The notes beneath the pieces are model-generated. The model was not told the DNA's origin, made no database searches, and saw only the letters and a program-made list of their open reading frames with translations. Position numbers and translations under genes: made by a program. Below, piece by piece: positions 25,619 through 34,138 of a DNA stretch of 64,000 nucleotides (within the stretch, counting starts at the first letter, position 1; each line of letters begins with the position of its first letter). Source of the DNA: Alphaproteobacteria bacterium (GTDB lineage Bacteria > Pseudomonadota > Alphaproteobacteria > RF32 > CAG-239); NCBI GenBank assembly GCA_017465405.1, contig JAFTWG010000015.1, positions 62,001-126,000 of the forward strand, given 5' to 3'.

Positions 25619-26647
25619 TTATGCCGAAATAACCGGTTTGGTAATTTTTCTGTATATATATACGGCAATAGGTACCCCTAACAACATCCCCCACATTCCG
25701 ATAACACTATGGGCTATATATAAGATTATAAGTGTCATAACCGGATTGATGTGCATTACCGAAGATACAATTCTCGGGTTTAGCACATAGGCCTCAAGCA
25801 TGTGAATCGCAATAATCATAACCACCGCCCAAAGTCCTAAAGTTATACCCCCGCTATTAATTGCCATCAATATTATCGGAACTGATGAAATAAACATTCC
25901 CAAAACCGGAATAAGCCCACACATAAATACTATCGTACAAAGTAGTGCAATTCCTTTAACCTCCAAAATGTACAAACATATTGCGGTTAAAATTGTATTT
26001 ACGGCAGAAATCATAAGTTGAGCTCTAAAATTTTCTCCAACAACTTTGGCAAACAATACAATACTGTCAGAAGTTTCACGATATGATTCTGCCAAACGTG
26101 TAAAACGCAGACCACGAACTCCTCGAGAAAAACGAGGTAAGTCCAGCATAATTAAAAAGCTGAACAACATTGCCAGGAAAAACCATCCGACATAATGGAA
26201 AAGTTTTTCCATTAAACCACGTAGTATATTCCACGCACTAACCAAGGCTGTTTCAGGTAGCATAATGCTTTTTGCTTGTTCCAATAGAGGAGCCAGCATT
26301 TCATTGTCACCCCAATTTGAGTTCACCCAATTTTTCAGAGTACGAATACTGTTAGGTAATTGTTCAGTAAAATTTATGGTTTCAGATAGTAAATGCGGCG
26401 GAATAATCGCAAGAAATGCAACCACTCCAAGCAAAAATAAAATATAAACCGTGACTACAATTTTTTTACGGCTCCAACGAAATTTACGACGAATAACGTG
26501 AGTTATACTCGAAGTTATAAAGCACATAATAAAGGTAATAAATACCAACCCGAACATATCTCTAAACATGTATAAAAGTGAAAGAAAAACGGCCCAGATG
26601 AAATAGGCTCGATTTACTTTAAGAAATTCTGAAATATTAAATGTCAT
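25619..26647 (-). CDS. AI-2E family transporter (PerM/YhhT-like)
   Basis: 342 residues with about eight membrane helices in the AI-2E pattern: two near the N-terminus, one after the 'PNSIRTLKNWV' loop, a cluster after 'KVVGENFRAQLMISAVNTILT', and the C-terminal 'NPRIVSSVMHINPVMTLI' signature. Members export autoinducer-2, ions or other small solutes, so the substrate here is unknown. ATG 26647 is used; the upstream TTG would add nine residues. Confidence 0.9.
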   Translation of the reverse strand: MTFNISEFLKVNRAYFIWAVFLSLLYMFRDMFGLVFITFIMCFITSSITHVIRRKFRWSRKKIVVTVYILFLLGVVAFLAIIPPHLLSETINFTEQLPNSIRTLKNWVNSNWGDNEMLAPLLEQAKSIMLPETALVSAWNILRGLMEKLFHYVGWFFLAMLFSFLIMLDLPRFSRGVRGLRFTRLAESYRETSDSIVLFAKVVGENFRAQLMISAVNTILTAICLYILEVKGIALLCTIVFMCGLIPVLGMFISSVPIILMAINSGGITLGLWAVVMIIAIHMLEAYVLNPRIVSSVMHINPVMTLIILYIAHSVIGMWGMLLGVPIAVYIYRKITKPVISA

Positions 26648-26708
26648 AGCTACAATTCCATACCTAAATTTCAAATATGATAAATTATAGCATTTAATTA
26701 TTTAGAAA

Positions 26709-27791
26709 TTATTTATCTTTTGACATAAGAAGCTTTTTATTAGTTATACTTATAAACGGAATTCCGCAAAAATAATACGTTGTTATACCTGCTTTGGTAT
26801 CTTGTTCTGTCTTGTAAACAGAAATACCTCCGATTTTAAATATTTTTTTGTCTTTTTTATTTATATAACTCAGTGAAATAAAAGAAAATATTTTAATATT
26901 AATTTTTTGCGGCGTTTTACTTTTCATATTCATTCTTTCATAGTTAATATTAAAAATCGGAATATTGAGAAAATAATATCTTTTCCAATAATCAGATTTT
27001 TTGATTTGAAATAAATTAATTTTTTCAAATAAATTTACAGTAATGCTATCATATTGCACAAAATTTTCATGTATAAAATCAAACAAATGTTTAACTGCAT
27101 ATTTAACTTCATCTTTTTTACTATCATACACACTATTCGTAATTGAATTATCGTTAAAACAATAATGATAAACTACATAAGGCACAAATACAGCCTTTTT
27201 ACATTTTTCTAAAACATGCGGAGTCCATAGCATATCTTCAAATCTGTATCCTTCCGGAAAAAACAAATCATTGTCCAACAAAAGCTCTTTTTTATATATT
27301 TTATTCCATACATAATTTAATTTAGGCATATCACATAGATTAAAGATATTCTCCATTGTCCTCGCGACTTTTTGTTTTCTGAAACTAAGTAAAACATTAT
27401 CTCCTTGAGGTTTATGCCAAACAATTTCTCCTACCGCAATATCGGCATTATTGCTTGCCGCCGCAGTATATAATTTTTTCAGAAAATCAGCATCAATATA
27501 ATCATCAGAATCAATAAATGAAATATAATTACCCTTTGCTAATTTCATCCCATTGTTTCTGGCTGCAGACAATCCTTGGTTTTTCTGATTTATAACGATA
27601 ATTCTTTTATCTTGTCGTGCATATTTTTTTAGAATCTTGTAGCTATCGTCAGTTGAACCGTCATTAATACAGATAATTTCGATTTCCTTTAATGATTGTG
27701 CTAAAATACTGTCTAAGCATCTGGATAGAAACTTATCAACGTTATATACAGGAACAACGACCGAAATTTCAGGTTGTAATTCACTATTCAT
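26709..27791 (-). CDS. Family 2 glycosyltransferase
   Basis: 360 residues. The GT-A domain has 'PEISVVVPVYNVDKFLSRCL', 'CINDGSTDDSYKIL' and the metal-binding 'FIDSDDYIDAD'. An acceptor-site segment 'GYRFEDMLWTPHVL' carries the Glu-Asp pair often seen in this group, and the C-terminus has beta repeats ('KIFSFISLSYINKKD'). It likely acts on a surface polysaccharide. It starts one base after the stop of the HExxH gene, so the three genes 29878 to 26709 may be one operon. Confidence 0.92.
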   Translation of the reverse strand: MNSELQPEISVVVPVYNVDKFLSRCLDSILAQSLKEIEIICINDGSTDDSYKILKKYARQDKRIIVINQKNQGLSAARNNGMKLAKGNYISFIDSDDYIDADFLKKLYTAAASNNADIAVGEIVWHKPQGDNVLLSFRKQKVARTMENIFNLCDMPKLNYVWNKIYKKELLLDNDLFFPEGYRFEDMLWTPHVLEKCKKAVFVPYVVYHYCFNDNSITNSVYDSKKDEVKYAVKHLFDFIHENFVQYDSITVNLFEKINLFQIKKSDYWKRYYFLNIPIFNINYERMNMKSKTPQKINIKIFSFISLSYINKKDKKIFKIGGISVYKTEQDTKAGITTYYFCGIPFISITNKKLLMSKDK

Positions 27792-27792
27792 T

Positions 27793-28950
27793 TTATTTAT
27801 CTTTTCCCGTTAACGAAATGATTTTTGCCTTGAAATAATTTTCTGCTAATTTTTTCTTAAAGGCCTTTTCGCCGTTTTCATATTTATACTCTTCCATCTT
27901 ATCAATGTATGTCATTTGTTTATATTTTTTGTGGCGCAAATAGGTATATATATTTTTATGATGTTTGGGTATCATATCATATATTTCTTGTTCACGAACA
28001 GAAATATATTTCCAAAAATCATATCCGTTTATATTAAAAATTTTTCTCATCGTCTCGTCATGAGCTTTTTTATTGTCTTGCGTTGCCATATACGGAGCAT
28101 TTTGCAGATAATACCTTGTTCTCTCGAAATTTCTTTCCTCATATAACTCATATTTATCGTGCATCCAGGCATCAAAAACCCCGTTGGCAATAAACTTTAG
28201 TTCATCTTCGGAAATTTTACCTATCCGCGGATAAACCGCGCCATCCCAAACCGCATCTTTATAAAATTTAAAACGATTTGTTACATAATTCAAATCACGA
28301 TTATGTTTCACATAATTTCGGCGTTGTTCAAGACATTGTGCAATATTTGCAGATACCTCATCTAAACAACACTCAACATATTTTGTCGGATATGAATTCC
28401 AATTTCTCATTCCCGATTTCATATTCAGATAGTGTTGATATTCGTGCCTGCGAGTGCAGTTATATTTGTCATTGTATACGTTTATAGCATCTTGCAATTC
28501 TTGAGTGTCAGCTACAAATTCTCTTATTCTTAACAGGTTATATTCGTGGATACCCATTGACGGCATATTAGGCAAGCTATCTAAATTTCCGATACGATAC
28601 ATATAATCACAATTTTCATCATAAGAAACATGCACGGTATCAATTTTTTCGCTTAATTGAACACTTTTTATATATGCGTGAGCAACACTGTCTCTTTTTG
28701 AAACATCGCAAAGACTATCAACGTTTAATGAATTACCGTTTTTATCGGTATATTGCCATCCGCTGTTTTCATAAGTTAAATTATCATAAAATTGCTGCAT
28801 TGAAATTGTATCTTTACCGACAACAACTTGAGTCTGATTAAATTCCGGGGCATTATCTGTTGCAATATTTCGCAAATATGTATAGCCGGAAATCCCCATT
28901 AAAAGGCATCCGGCAAATATTCCTACTCTTTTTGCAACTTTATTTTTCAA
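27793..28950 (-). CDS. Membrane-anchored protein with HExxH zinc-peptidase-like motif (unknown family)
   Basis: 385 residues from the TTG at 28950 (AAGAAGGGT upstream at good spacing). A longer frame from TTG 29007 would overlap the previous gene by 38 bases. A basic N-terminus and one membrane helix (about 10-27) are followed by a large extracytoplasmic domain. 'RRHEYQHYLN' gives HExxH (about 169-173), and 'ECCLDEVSANIAQ' offers a third ligand Glu at about 198, so the spacing is gluzincin-like. I do not recognise the family. The C-terminal 100 residues are Lys/Tyr-rich. It is coupled to the GNAT-like gene upstream and to GT2 downstream. Confidence 0.65.
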   Translation of the reverse strand: MKNKVAKRVGIFAGCLLMGISGYTYLRNIATDNAPEFNQTQVVVGKDTISMQQFYDNLTYENSGWQYTDKNGNSLNVDSLCDVSKRDSVAHAYIKSVQLSEKIDTVHVSYDENCDYMYRIGNLDSLPNMPSMGIHEYNLLRIREFVADTQELQDAINVYNDKYNCTRRHEYQHYLNMKSGMRNWNSYPTKYVECCLDEVSANIAQCLEQRRNYVKHNRDLNYVTNRFKFYKDAVWDGAVYPRIGKISEDELKFIANGVFDAWMHDKYELYEERNFERTRYYLQNAPYMATQDNKKAHDETMRKIFNINGYDFWKYISVREQEIYDMIPKHHKNIYTYLRHKKYKQMTYIDKMEEYKYENGEKAFKKKLAENYFKAKIISLTGKDK

Positions 28951-28969
28951 TTTTTTACCCTTCTTATCA

Positions 28970-29878
28970 TTATTTACATTGAGGTTTATTATCTTTACAT
29001 CCTGCAATTTTCAATTTTTGCTCTCCTGTCTGCATATTTGCAACAATCGGAATATTTTCTTTTTCCATTAGAGACAACTGATTCATCATCTTATTTATTG
29101 AAGGATGATTAAGATAATAAGGATCACATTCTTGATTTGTCGCCTTATTATAATGAATTATGAATTTTTTCAAATCTGTTGCAGTAACATCTCTATAATT
29201 TTTTGCTCTATATTGGTATAATGATAGTTCTTCACAAACTCTTTCGTCTATTTCTTTTTGATTAGAGCATGGTTTTAGCGGACCTTGTACATAATCAAAA
29301 CCGAGTTTTTCACAACCGAATTTTTTCTCTATTATATCAATTCTTTTTTGTGGCGCCATACAATCAATCATCGGATCCGGATTATTTTCATCATATTTAA
29401 CTTTTTCGGGATTGTTTGCATCCCAAAAAATCGCTTTTAATGGCTGCTTATTGATTTTGATATTGAGATTTTGCACTTCTTTTTCAATATATTCACACAT
29501 TTCAATTCCGTGCAATTCTTTTGCATATTTTTTGTCTCTGACAATATATTCGATTAACCCGCAATTACTGTCATCCATAAGCCTACAGCAAATAAATCCC
29601 ATTATTTCAGGATTATCTTTATCCAAATTACGACCGAAAACAGAAAACAACTGCTGACCTTTTTCTCTACCGCTTTTTAAATTATTTAACCAAAGAGATA
29701 TATCCTCACGTTCACTGGGAATGGGAAATGTATCGTTATATATCCCCTCATAAACAATTCTCAACAATTTTTCCGCATCGAGTTTATCAATAGAATTTTC
29801 GGTTTCAAAAGCATCATTAAAATTCACATATTCAAGATTATTTGAATTGAGCGACTGAAACGGTTTTGAAATACTCAT
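28970..29878 (-). CDS. GNAT-like acyltransferase domain protein (unknown)
   Basis: 302 residues from ATG 29878 (GGAGATTTGTT upstream). 'IMGFICCRLMDDSNCGLIEYIVRDKKY' followed by 'GIEMCEYIEKEV' resembles GNAT strands beta4-beta5 and the acetyl-CoA pyrophosphate helix, though the R/Q-x-x-G-x-G/A loop is not canonical. The N-terminal 'LLRIVYEGIYNDTFPIPSE' also fits GNAT proteins. The C-terminal tail contains 'PIVANMQTGEQKLKIAGC', which aligns with a fragment just upstream (29989-30129). It has its own promoter. The acceptor is unknown. Confidence 0.65.
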   Translation of the reverse strand: MSISKPFQSLNSNNLEYVNFNDAFETENSIDKLDAEKLLRIVYEGIYNDTFPIPSEREDISLWLNNLKSGREKGQQLFSVFGRNLDKDNPEIMGFICCRLMDDSNCGLIEYIVRDKKYAKELHGIEMCEYIEKEVQNLNIKINKQPLKAIFWDANNPEKVKYDENNPDPMIDCMAPQKRIDIIEKKFGCEKLGFDYVQGPLKPCSNQKEIDERVCEELSLYQYRAKNYRDVTATDLKKFIIHYNKATNQECDPYYLNHPSINKMMNQLSLMEKENIPIVANMQTGEQKLKIAGCKDNKPQCK

Positions 29879-29906
29879 AACAAATCTCCGTATTAAATTT
29901 TTAATA

Positions 29907-29934
29907 ATAATAGCGTCTACCTGTATTTTGTCAA
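29907..29934 (-). promoter_or_regulatory. Promoter of the GNAT-like / HExxH / GT2 genes
   Basis: TTGACA (29929-29934) and TATTAT (29907-29912) are 16 bases apart on the minus strand. Confidence 0.65.
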
Positions 29935-29946
29935 CACCGGCAATAT

Positions 29947-29980
29947 ACCAGAAGAAGGAGAATAATCTCCTTCTTCTGGT
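29947..29980. terminator. Perfect 14-bp hairpin after the broken paralogue
   Basis: ACCAGAAGAAGGAG-AATAAT-CTCCTTCTTCTGGT. Its stem is perfect but there is no clear T run on either strand, so it may be a terminator, an attenuator or a processed RNA hairpin. It separates the remnant ORF from the promoter of the GNAT-like gene. Confidence 0.5.
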
Positions 29981-29988
29981 TATGTTTA

Positions 29989-30129
29989 TCAATTTATTGA
30001 CATTCCCGCGTTGGCATGAAAAATCATATTGGTTTTTCCGGTAATATATGGAGGATTAACCTCATCACATTCCGAAATTTTAGATTTTTGAGCCTCTGTT
30101 TGATTGCAAGCAATAATAGGTTTTATCAA
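29989..30129 (-). pseudogene. C-terminal remnant of a paralogue of the GNAT-like gene
   Basis: An open frame of 46 codons ends at TGA 29989. Its 'PIIACNQTEAQKSKISEC' aligns without gaps to 'PIVANMQTGEQKLKIAGC' at the C-terminus of the intact neighbour (11 of 18 identical), then diverges to 'YITGKTNMIFHANAGMSIN'. There is no ATG or SD at its 5' end, and a hairpin interrupts the sequence just upstream. I infer a tandem duplicate that has lost about 250 N-terminal codons. The gap between 29879 and 30211 otherwise holds only a promoter and two hairpins. Confidence 0.55.
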
Positions 30130-30134
30130 TGTCT

Positions 30135-30159
30135 AAGGAGTGAGTAATCACTCCTTTTT
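30135..30159 (+). terminator. Orphan plus-strand terminator-like hairpin
   Basis: AAGGAGTGA-GTAA-TCACTCCTT followed by T5 and further T's on the plus strand. No plus-strand gene lies upstream, so it may be left over from the deletion that truncated the paralogue, or end an antisense RNA. Confidence 0.5.
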
Positions 30160-30183
30160 CTTTTTTAATAATGTTTAAAAGAA

Positions 30184-30208
30184 AAAAGCCTTGATTATCA
30201 AGGCTTTT
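30184..30208 (-). terminator. Terminator after murD/tRNA-Thr
   Basis: AAAAGCCTTGA/TCAAGGCTTTT stem followed on the minus strand by T's. Confidence 0.8.
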
Positions 30209-30211
30209 AGA

Positions 30212-30287
30212 TGGTGCCGCTTACGTGACTTGAACACGTGACCAACTGATTACGAATCAGCTACTCTACCAACTGAGCTAAAGCGGC
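30212..30287 (-). tRNA. tRNA-Thr (anticodon CGT)
   Basis: 76 bases including encoded CCA. The acceptor is GCCGCTT/AAGCGGC, the D arm is GCTCAGTTGGTAGAG, the anticodon loop is TTCGTAA (CGT), and the T loop is TTCAAGT. The 5' end lies one base after the murD stop codon, so it is almost certainly released from the murD transcript by RNase P and 3' trimming. Confidence 0.96.
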
Positions 30288-30288
30288 T

Positions 30289-31629
30289 CTATAAAGATTT
30301 AACCACCTCAATAAAGTGATTACCTCTTTCAATAAAGTTTTTATAAAATCCGAAACTCGGACTTGTCGGAGTGAACAAAACCATTCCTCCTCCTCTTTTT
30401 TGCAATAAATCATAAGCGGTTGCAACAGATTTTTCCAAACTATCCCCCTCTATTAATGTAAAATCTGCTCTTTTTACATTTTTGCGGATTGTTTCTGCAA
30501 TTTTCGGACCGGTTTGAAACAGTGTTATAACCGCTTTGACCTTATCATTATCTTCAATACATTTGGCATAATCGGTGTAGTCTTGCAAATTATCCTGACC
30601 TCCGGAAATAAGCACTAAATTTCCGCTAAAACTTTTTATGGCGCCGATTGCAGCTTCCGGAGCGGTTGAAATACTGTCATTTATAAATGTAACATTATTT
30701 TTTGTTGCCACCTTTTGCAAACGGTGTGGCAACGGTTCAAAATTTTTCAAAATTTCCACAGCTTTGTAAATATCTAAATCTAGATATTTTAATATGCTGA
30801 ACACACCGGATAAATTATCTAAATTGTGATTACCGCTTATTTTAAGCTCATCAATATTCAATAACTTATCATTTTTATAATATAAATCTTTATCTTCGGC
30901 ATAAAAAGTATCTTTAGTATTATATAATTTTCGATTAGAAATATCTTTCGTATACTCCATTAATTGTTCATTGCACTCATTAACAAAAAATACTTCATCG
31001 CTTTCTTGATTGGCAACTAAATGAATTTTATCTTTGCAATAATTTTCGTGTCCGTTATGCCACTCACTATGCACATAAAACAAATTGGTAAACATTGCAA
31101 TATGCGGAGAAACAGTCAAATCAGAAGCTTGATAACTTGAAATTTCAGCAACAACAAAGTCATATTCATCATCTATAAGTTCAATTAGCGGACGACCGAT
31201 ATTTCCGCCTAATCCGACTTTATAACCAAGTTTTTTCAACATAAAAGCCAAAGCACTGACACTTGTGCTTTTACCTTTTGAACCGCTGATTGCGATTAAT
31301 TTACAATTAGGACGATTATGCTTAATTTCATTTAAGCATAAATCAGTTACCGAAGTTGTTTTGTTTTTATGTTTTTGTAATTCTGATTTATAAATACTGA
31401 CCCCCGGAGAACGAATAATTATATCAACATCATCTAAAACCGGTGCGATTTCTTCTCCCGTAAACAATGGATATTTTTCAAATTCCGAAGGTTTTTCACA
31501 TATTGTATCATTAACCATTACAATATTATCAGTAACTTTATGAGATAGCAAATAATTGATTATCTCTTTACCTTCTGCCCCTAATCCCCAAACTGCGACT
31601 TTTTTATTATATAAATTATTTATTTTCAT
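30289..31629 (-). CDS. murD: UDP-N-acetylmuramoylalanine--D-glutamate ligase MurD
   Basis: 446 residues. An N-terminal Rossmann UDP-binding domain ('VAVWGLGAEGKEIINYLL') precedes the ATP loop 'AISGSKGKSTSVSALAF', the central 'HNLDNLSGVFS' and 'FEPLPHRLQKVATKNNVTFINDSISTAPEAA' (split here as two motifs), and a C-terminal ligase domain. It adds D-Glu to UDP-MurNAc-L-Ala in the cytoplasm. The start at ATG 31629 (AAGAAGG upstream) overlaps the MscS gene stop by 14 bases. It is unusual to find it away from the mra/dcw cluster. tRNA-Thr follows one base after the stop. Confidence 0.95.
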   Translation of the reverse strand: MKINNLYNKKVAVWGLGAEGKEIINYLLSHKVTDNIVMVNDTICEKPSEFEKYPLFTGEEIAPVLDDVDIIIRSPGVSIYKSELQKHKNKTTSVTDLCLNEIKHNRPNCKLIAISGSKGKSTSVSALAFMLKKLGYKVGLGGNIGRPLIELIDDEYDFVVAEISSYQASDLTVSPHIAMFTNLFYVHSEWHNGHENYCKDKIHLVANQESDEVFFVNECNEQLMEYTKDISNRKLYNTKDTFYAEDKDLYYKNDKLLNIDELKISGNHNLDNLSGVFSILKYLDLDIYKAVEILKNFEPLPHRLQKVATKNNVTFINDSISTAPEAAIGAIKSFSGNLVLISGGQDNLQDYTDYAKCIEDNDKVKAVITLFQTGPKIAETIRKNVKRADFTLIEGDSLEKSVATAYDLLQKRGGGMVLFTPTSPSFGFYKNFIERGNHFIEVVKSL

Positions 31630-34117
31630 CTTCTGCCTTCTTTGGTTGAGTTTCTTGCATTTTTGATGATTTCTTGCCACGAGCATAGAATTGGTTTGAA
31701 GTTTTGGAAGCAACATCACTACCTTGGTGAACCACCATTTGAGTAAACGGAATTTCAATACCTTCTTCAATAAAACGACGATTTATTTCAAAACGTAATT
31801 CACTGGGAATTTCCCACCCTTCCCAAATATCACTGCTGTATCCTCTCAACTCAAAATCTAAACTACTGGATCCAAAGTTTTGAAACAAAACATACGGAGC
31901 CGGCTTTTTTAAGACTTTTTTGTTGGCATTTGCGCATTCTAACAATATTTGTTTAACTTTTTGCGTATCGGAACCATAAGCTACACCGACAGGAATCTTA
32001 AAACGCATCCAGTTATTTTCGTGAGTTAGGTTTGTCAACGAATTAGATAAAATGGTCGCGTTGGGGATAATTACACTTGCTCGATTGAATGTTTCTATTT
32101 CGGTAGAACGAATATTTATTTGCTTAATTTTTCCCTCTTCGCCGTTGATAACTACCCAATCCCCGACTTTTATCGGACGTTCGAATAAAAGAATAATTCC
32201 GGATACAAAATTGTTTACAATATCTTGTAAACCTAAACCGATACCTACTGATAATGCACCGGCAACCAATGCAACATTACTTAAATCGCCTCCCATTACC
32301 GCTATTGCCAAAAATCCGGCAATTATGAAACCGATAAAACCAAATCCTGAAGCTAAAGAGTGTTTTATTCCGTCTTCAATATCGACGTGAGATAGTACAT
32401 TTTCCATCAATTTACGACGCAAAATTCTAACCACGGCAAGAGCTGCAAAGAATATGGCAATACCCAAAGCAATTTGAAATAATGAAATTTCAACTCCACC
32501 GATTTTAAAACCTAAAAGTAATTTTTTGATACTATGTAGCAAAATATCGGTAGAAACACCCCATAATGTCAATATTGCCAAAACGCCTAACACAACAAAT
32601 ATCGGACTGATAATCATATCTAGCCAAAAGTCCATTTTTTGCAATAGCTGTCTGCGTAAATGAAGTTTTTTCACCCAAAAGTTTAACAATAATATTTTGG
32701 TTGTCAGTTCAAATACTGCCTTTCTTAAAATAAGGGTTGCAACTATTATTAAGATAGTAAACAGGGTTCTGTTTATTATAAATTCTGCCAATCTGGGGTA
32801 GCCTAACAGCGAGATAACAATTACCGAAACGGCCAAAATACTGCTTACAAAAATAACCCGCAAAGCTCTTTGTGTTTTGCTATCGGTTTCAGAATTATCT
32901 TCATCAGACATATCATCATCTGCCGAAAAACTATCTTCCCAGAAAAACTTTTTAATAACCCTTACCAAACAAAATGCTTTAACAAACGTTGATATGAGTG
33001 AGATAAAATATAAAAGTTCAACCGAAGAATTTGCTTGATTGGCAATATATTCAACCATTGAACAGATACCGATTAGGAAAAAGCTTAAATAGAAGGCTTT
33101 AGTAATAGATTTTGCTTTAACGTCATCCATCGCCACCAAACGCCATTTAGGATTGTATGGAGCAAACACTACCCTTATTGCTGCATTTGATAAAAATATA
33201 TAAAGAGAATAGTATAAGGCACTTGATAATACCAAACCAAAAAATCCAATAGTTAATATTTGAGTATGGATAGCCCAAAGTAAAAATCCGCCTAATAAAA
33301 CAGCAGGAATTACACCATAAGCACAAGCCACAAAAAATGCGGCAACAACCTTCGTAAAATATGGCGGTATTCCTTCAAAGTCATGTTTATATCCCAATCT
33401 GCGAATTATTTTCAATCTTAAAAAGATACCTATTCCCAAAGCAACGGACACCATAAGCAATACCCAAAATACATTGGAATTTACAGTATCTTTTTGTTCG
33501 GAAGAAAGTTCGTTATACCAAGTAATCGGTGATTTTAATATACTAAATCCGAAATTAACAAATTCACCGGTAGCATGTAAAAAGTTGCGAGGATATACTA
33601 TCGGATCTTGATAAACGAGCAAGTTATTAATCAAAACTTGTTTGCGAATTGTAGAAATAAGGTTTGTTAATTCATCAGTTCTGTGAATTAACAAATCGGC
33701 TTCGGCCATTTGTCCTTTTTGATATATAAGTTCTTCGTTATATTCTTTTCTTTTTTGGGCAATATGCGGTAATTCTTCCTCACCGTCTTTAGGCATTTCC
33801 CCTAAAGATTCTAAACGCTTGTTAATTGCATTTAAATCTTTCTCGTGGTTGCTTCTGCTTTCATGCAGTTGTCCCCTTGTTGTGCTCAGATAAGAAACAT
33901 AATTTTTAATTGTTTGAGAATCTGCCGTCGTTGACTTTAATGTTTCTTCAATTACATTAAGTTCTTTGCTTATGGCATTATAATCGGGTTCTACCGCCAC
34001 AGAACTGACTACAAAAGTTTGTGCATCTATTTCTTTCTTGGCCATATTATCTTCTGCTTTTACGGACAAAGCAAAAAAGGTCAGTAATATACACATAAAA
34101 TATGACATTTTTTTCAT
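31616..34117 (-). CDS. Large MscS-family mechanosensitive channel
   Basis: 833 residues. The signal peptide is 'MKKMSYFMCILLTFFALSVKA'. A periplasmic coiled-coil domain (about 30-180) is followed by about ten membrane helices, then the MscS core with the pore helix 'LSVGIGLGLQDIVNNFVSGIILLFERPIKVGDW' (two pieces: Gly/Ala-rich helix and beta domain start), the beta domain 'IRSTEIETFNRASVIIPNA', and a C-terminal alpha/beta domain. It resembles the long MscK/YbdG-type channels that release solutes on osmotic downshock. The SD is AGAGGAG. It ends in a Lys-rich tail. Confidence 0.92.
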   Translation of the reverse strand: MKKMSYFMCILLTFFALSVKAEDNMAKKEIDAQTFVVSSVAVEPDYNAISKELNVIEETLKSTTADSQTIKNYVSYLSTTRGQLHESRSNHEKDLNAINKRLESLGEMPKDGEEELPHIAQKRKEYNEELIYQKGQMAEADLLIHRTDELTNLISTIRKQVLINNLLVYQDPIVYPRNFLHATGEFVNFGFSILKSPITWYNELSSEQKDTVNSNVFWVLLMVSVALGIGIFLRLKIIRRLGYKHDFEGIPPYFTKVVAAFFVACAYGVIPAVLLGGFLLWAIHTQILTIGFFGLVLSSALYYSLYIFLSNAAIRVVFAPYNPKWRLVAMDDVKAKSITKAFYLSFFLIGICSMVEYIANQANSSVELLYFISLISTFVKAFCLVRVIKKFFWEDSFSADDDMSDEDNSETDSKTQRALRVIFVSSILAVSVIVISLLGYPRLAEFIINRTLFTILIIVATLILRKAVFELTTKILLLNFWVKKLHLRRQLLQKMDFWLDMIISPIFVVLGVLAILTLWGVSTDILLHSIKKLLLGFKIGGVEISLFQIALGIAIFFAALAVVRILRRKLMENVLSHVDIEDGIKHSLASGFGFIGFIIAGFLAIAVMGGDLSNVALVAGALSVGIGLGLQDIVNNFVSGIILLFERPIKVGDWVVINGEEGKIKQINIRSTEIETFNRASVIIPNATILSNSLTNLTHENNWMRFKIPVGVAYGSDTQKVKQILLECANANKKVLKKPAPYVLFQNFGSSSLDFELRGYSSDIWEGWEIPSELRFEINRRFIEEGIEIPFTQMVVHQGSDVASKTSNQFYARGKKSSKMQETQPKKAEDENK

Positions 34118-34138
34118 TTTGCAGTCTCCTCTGCTTTA

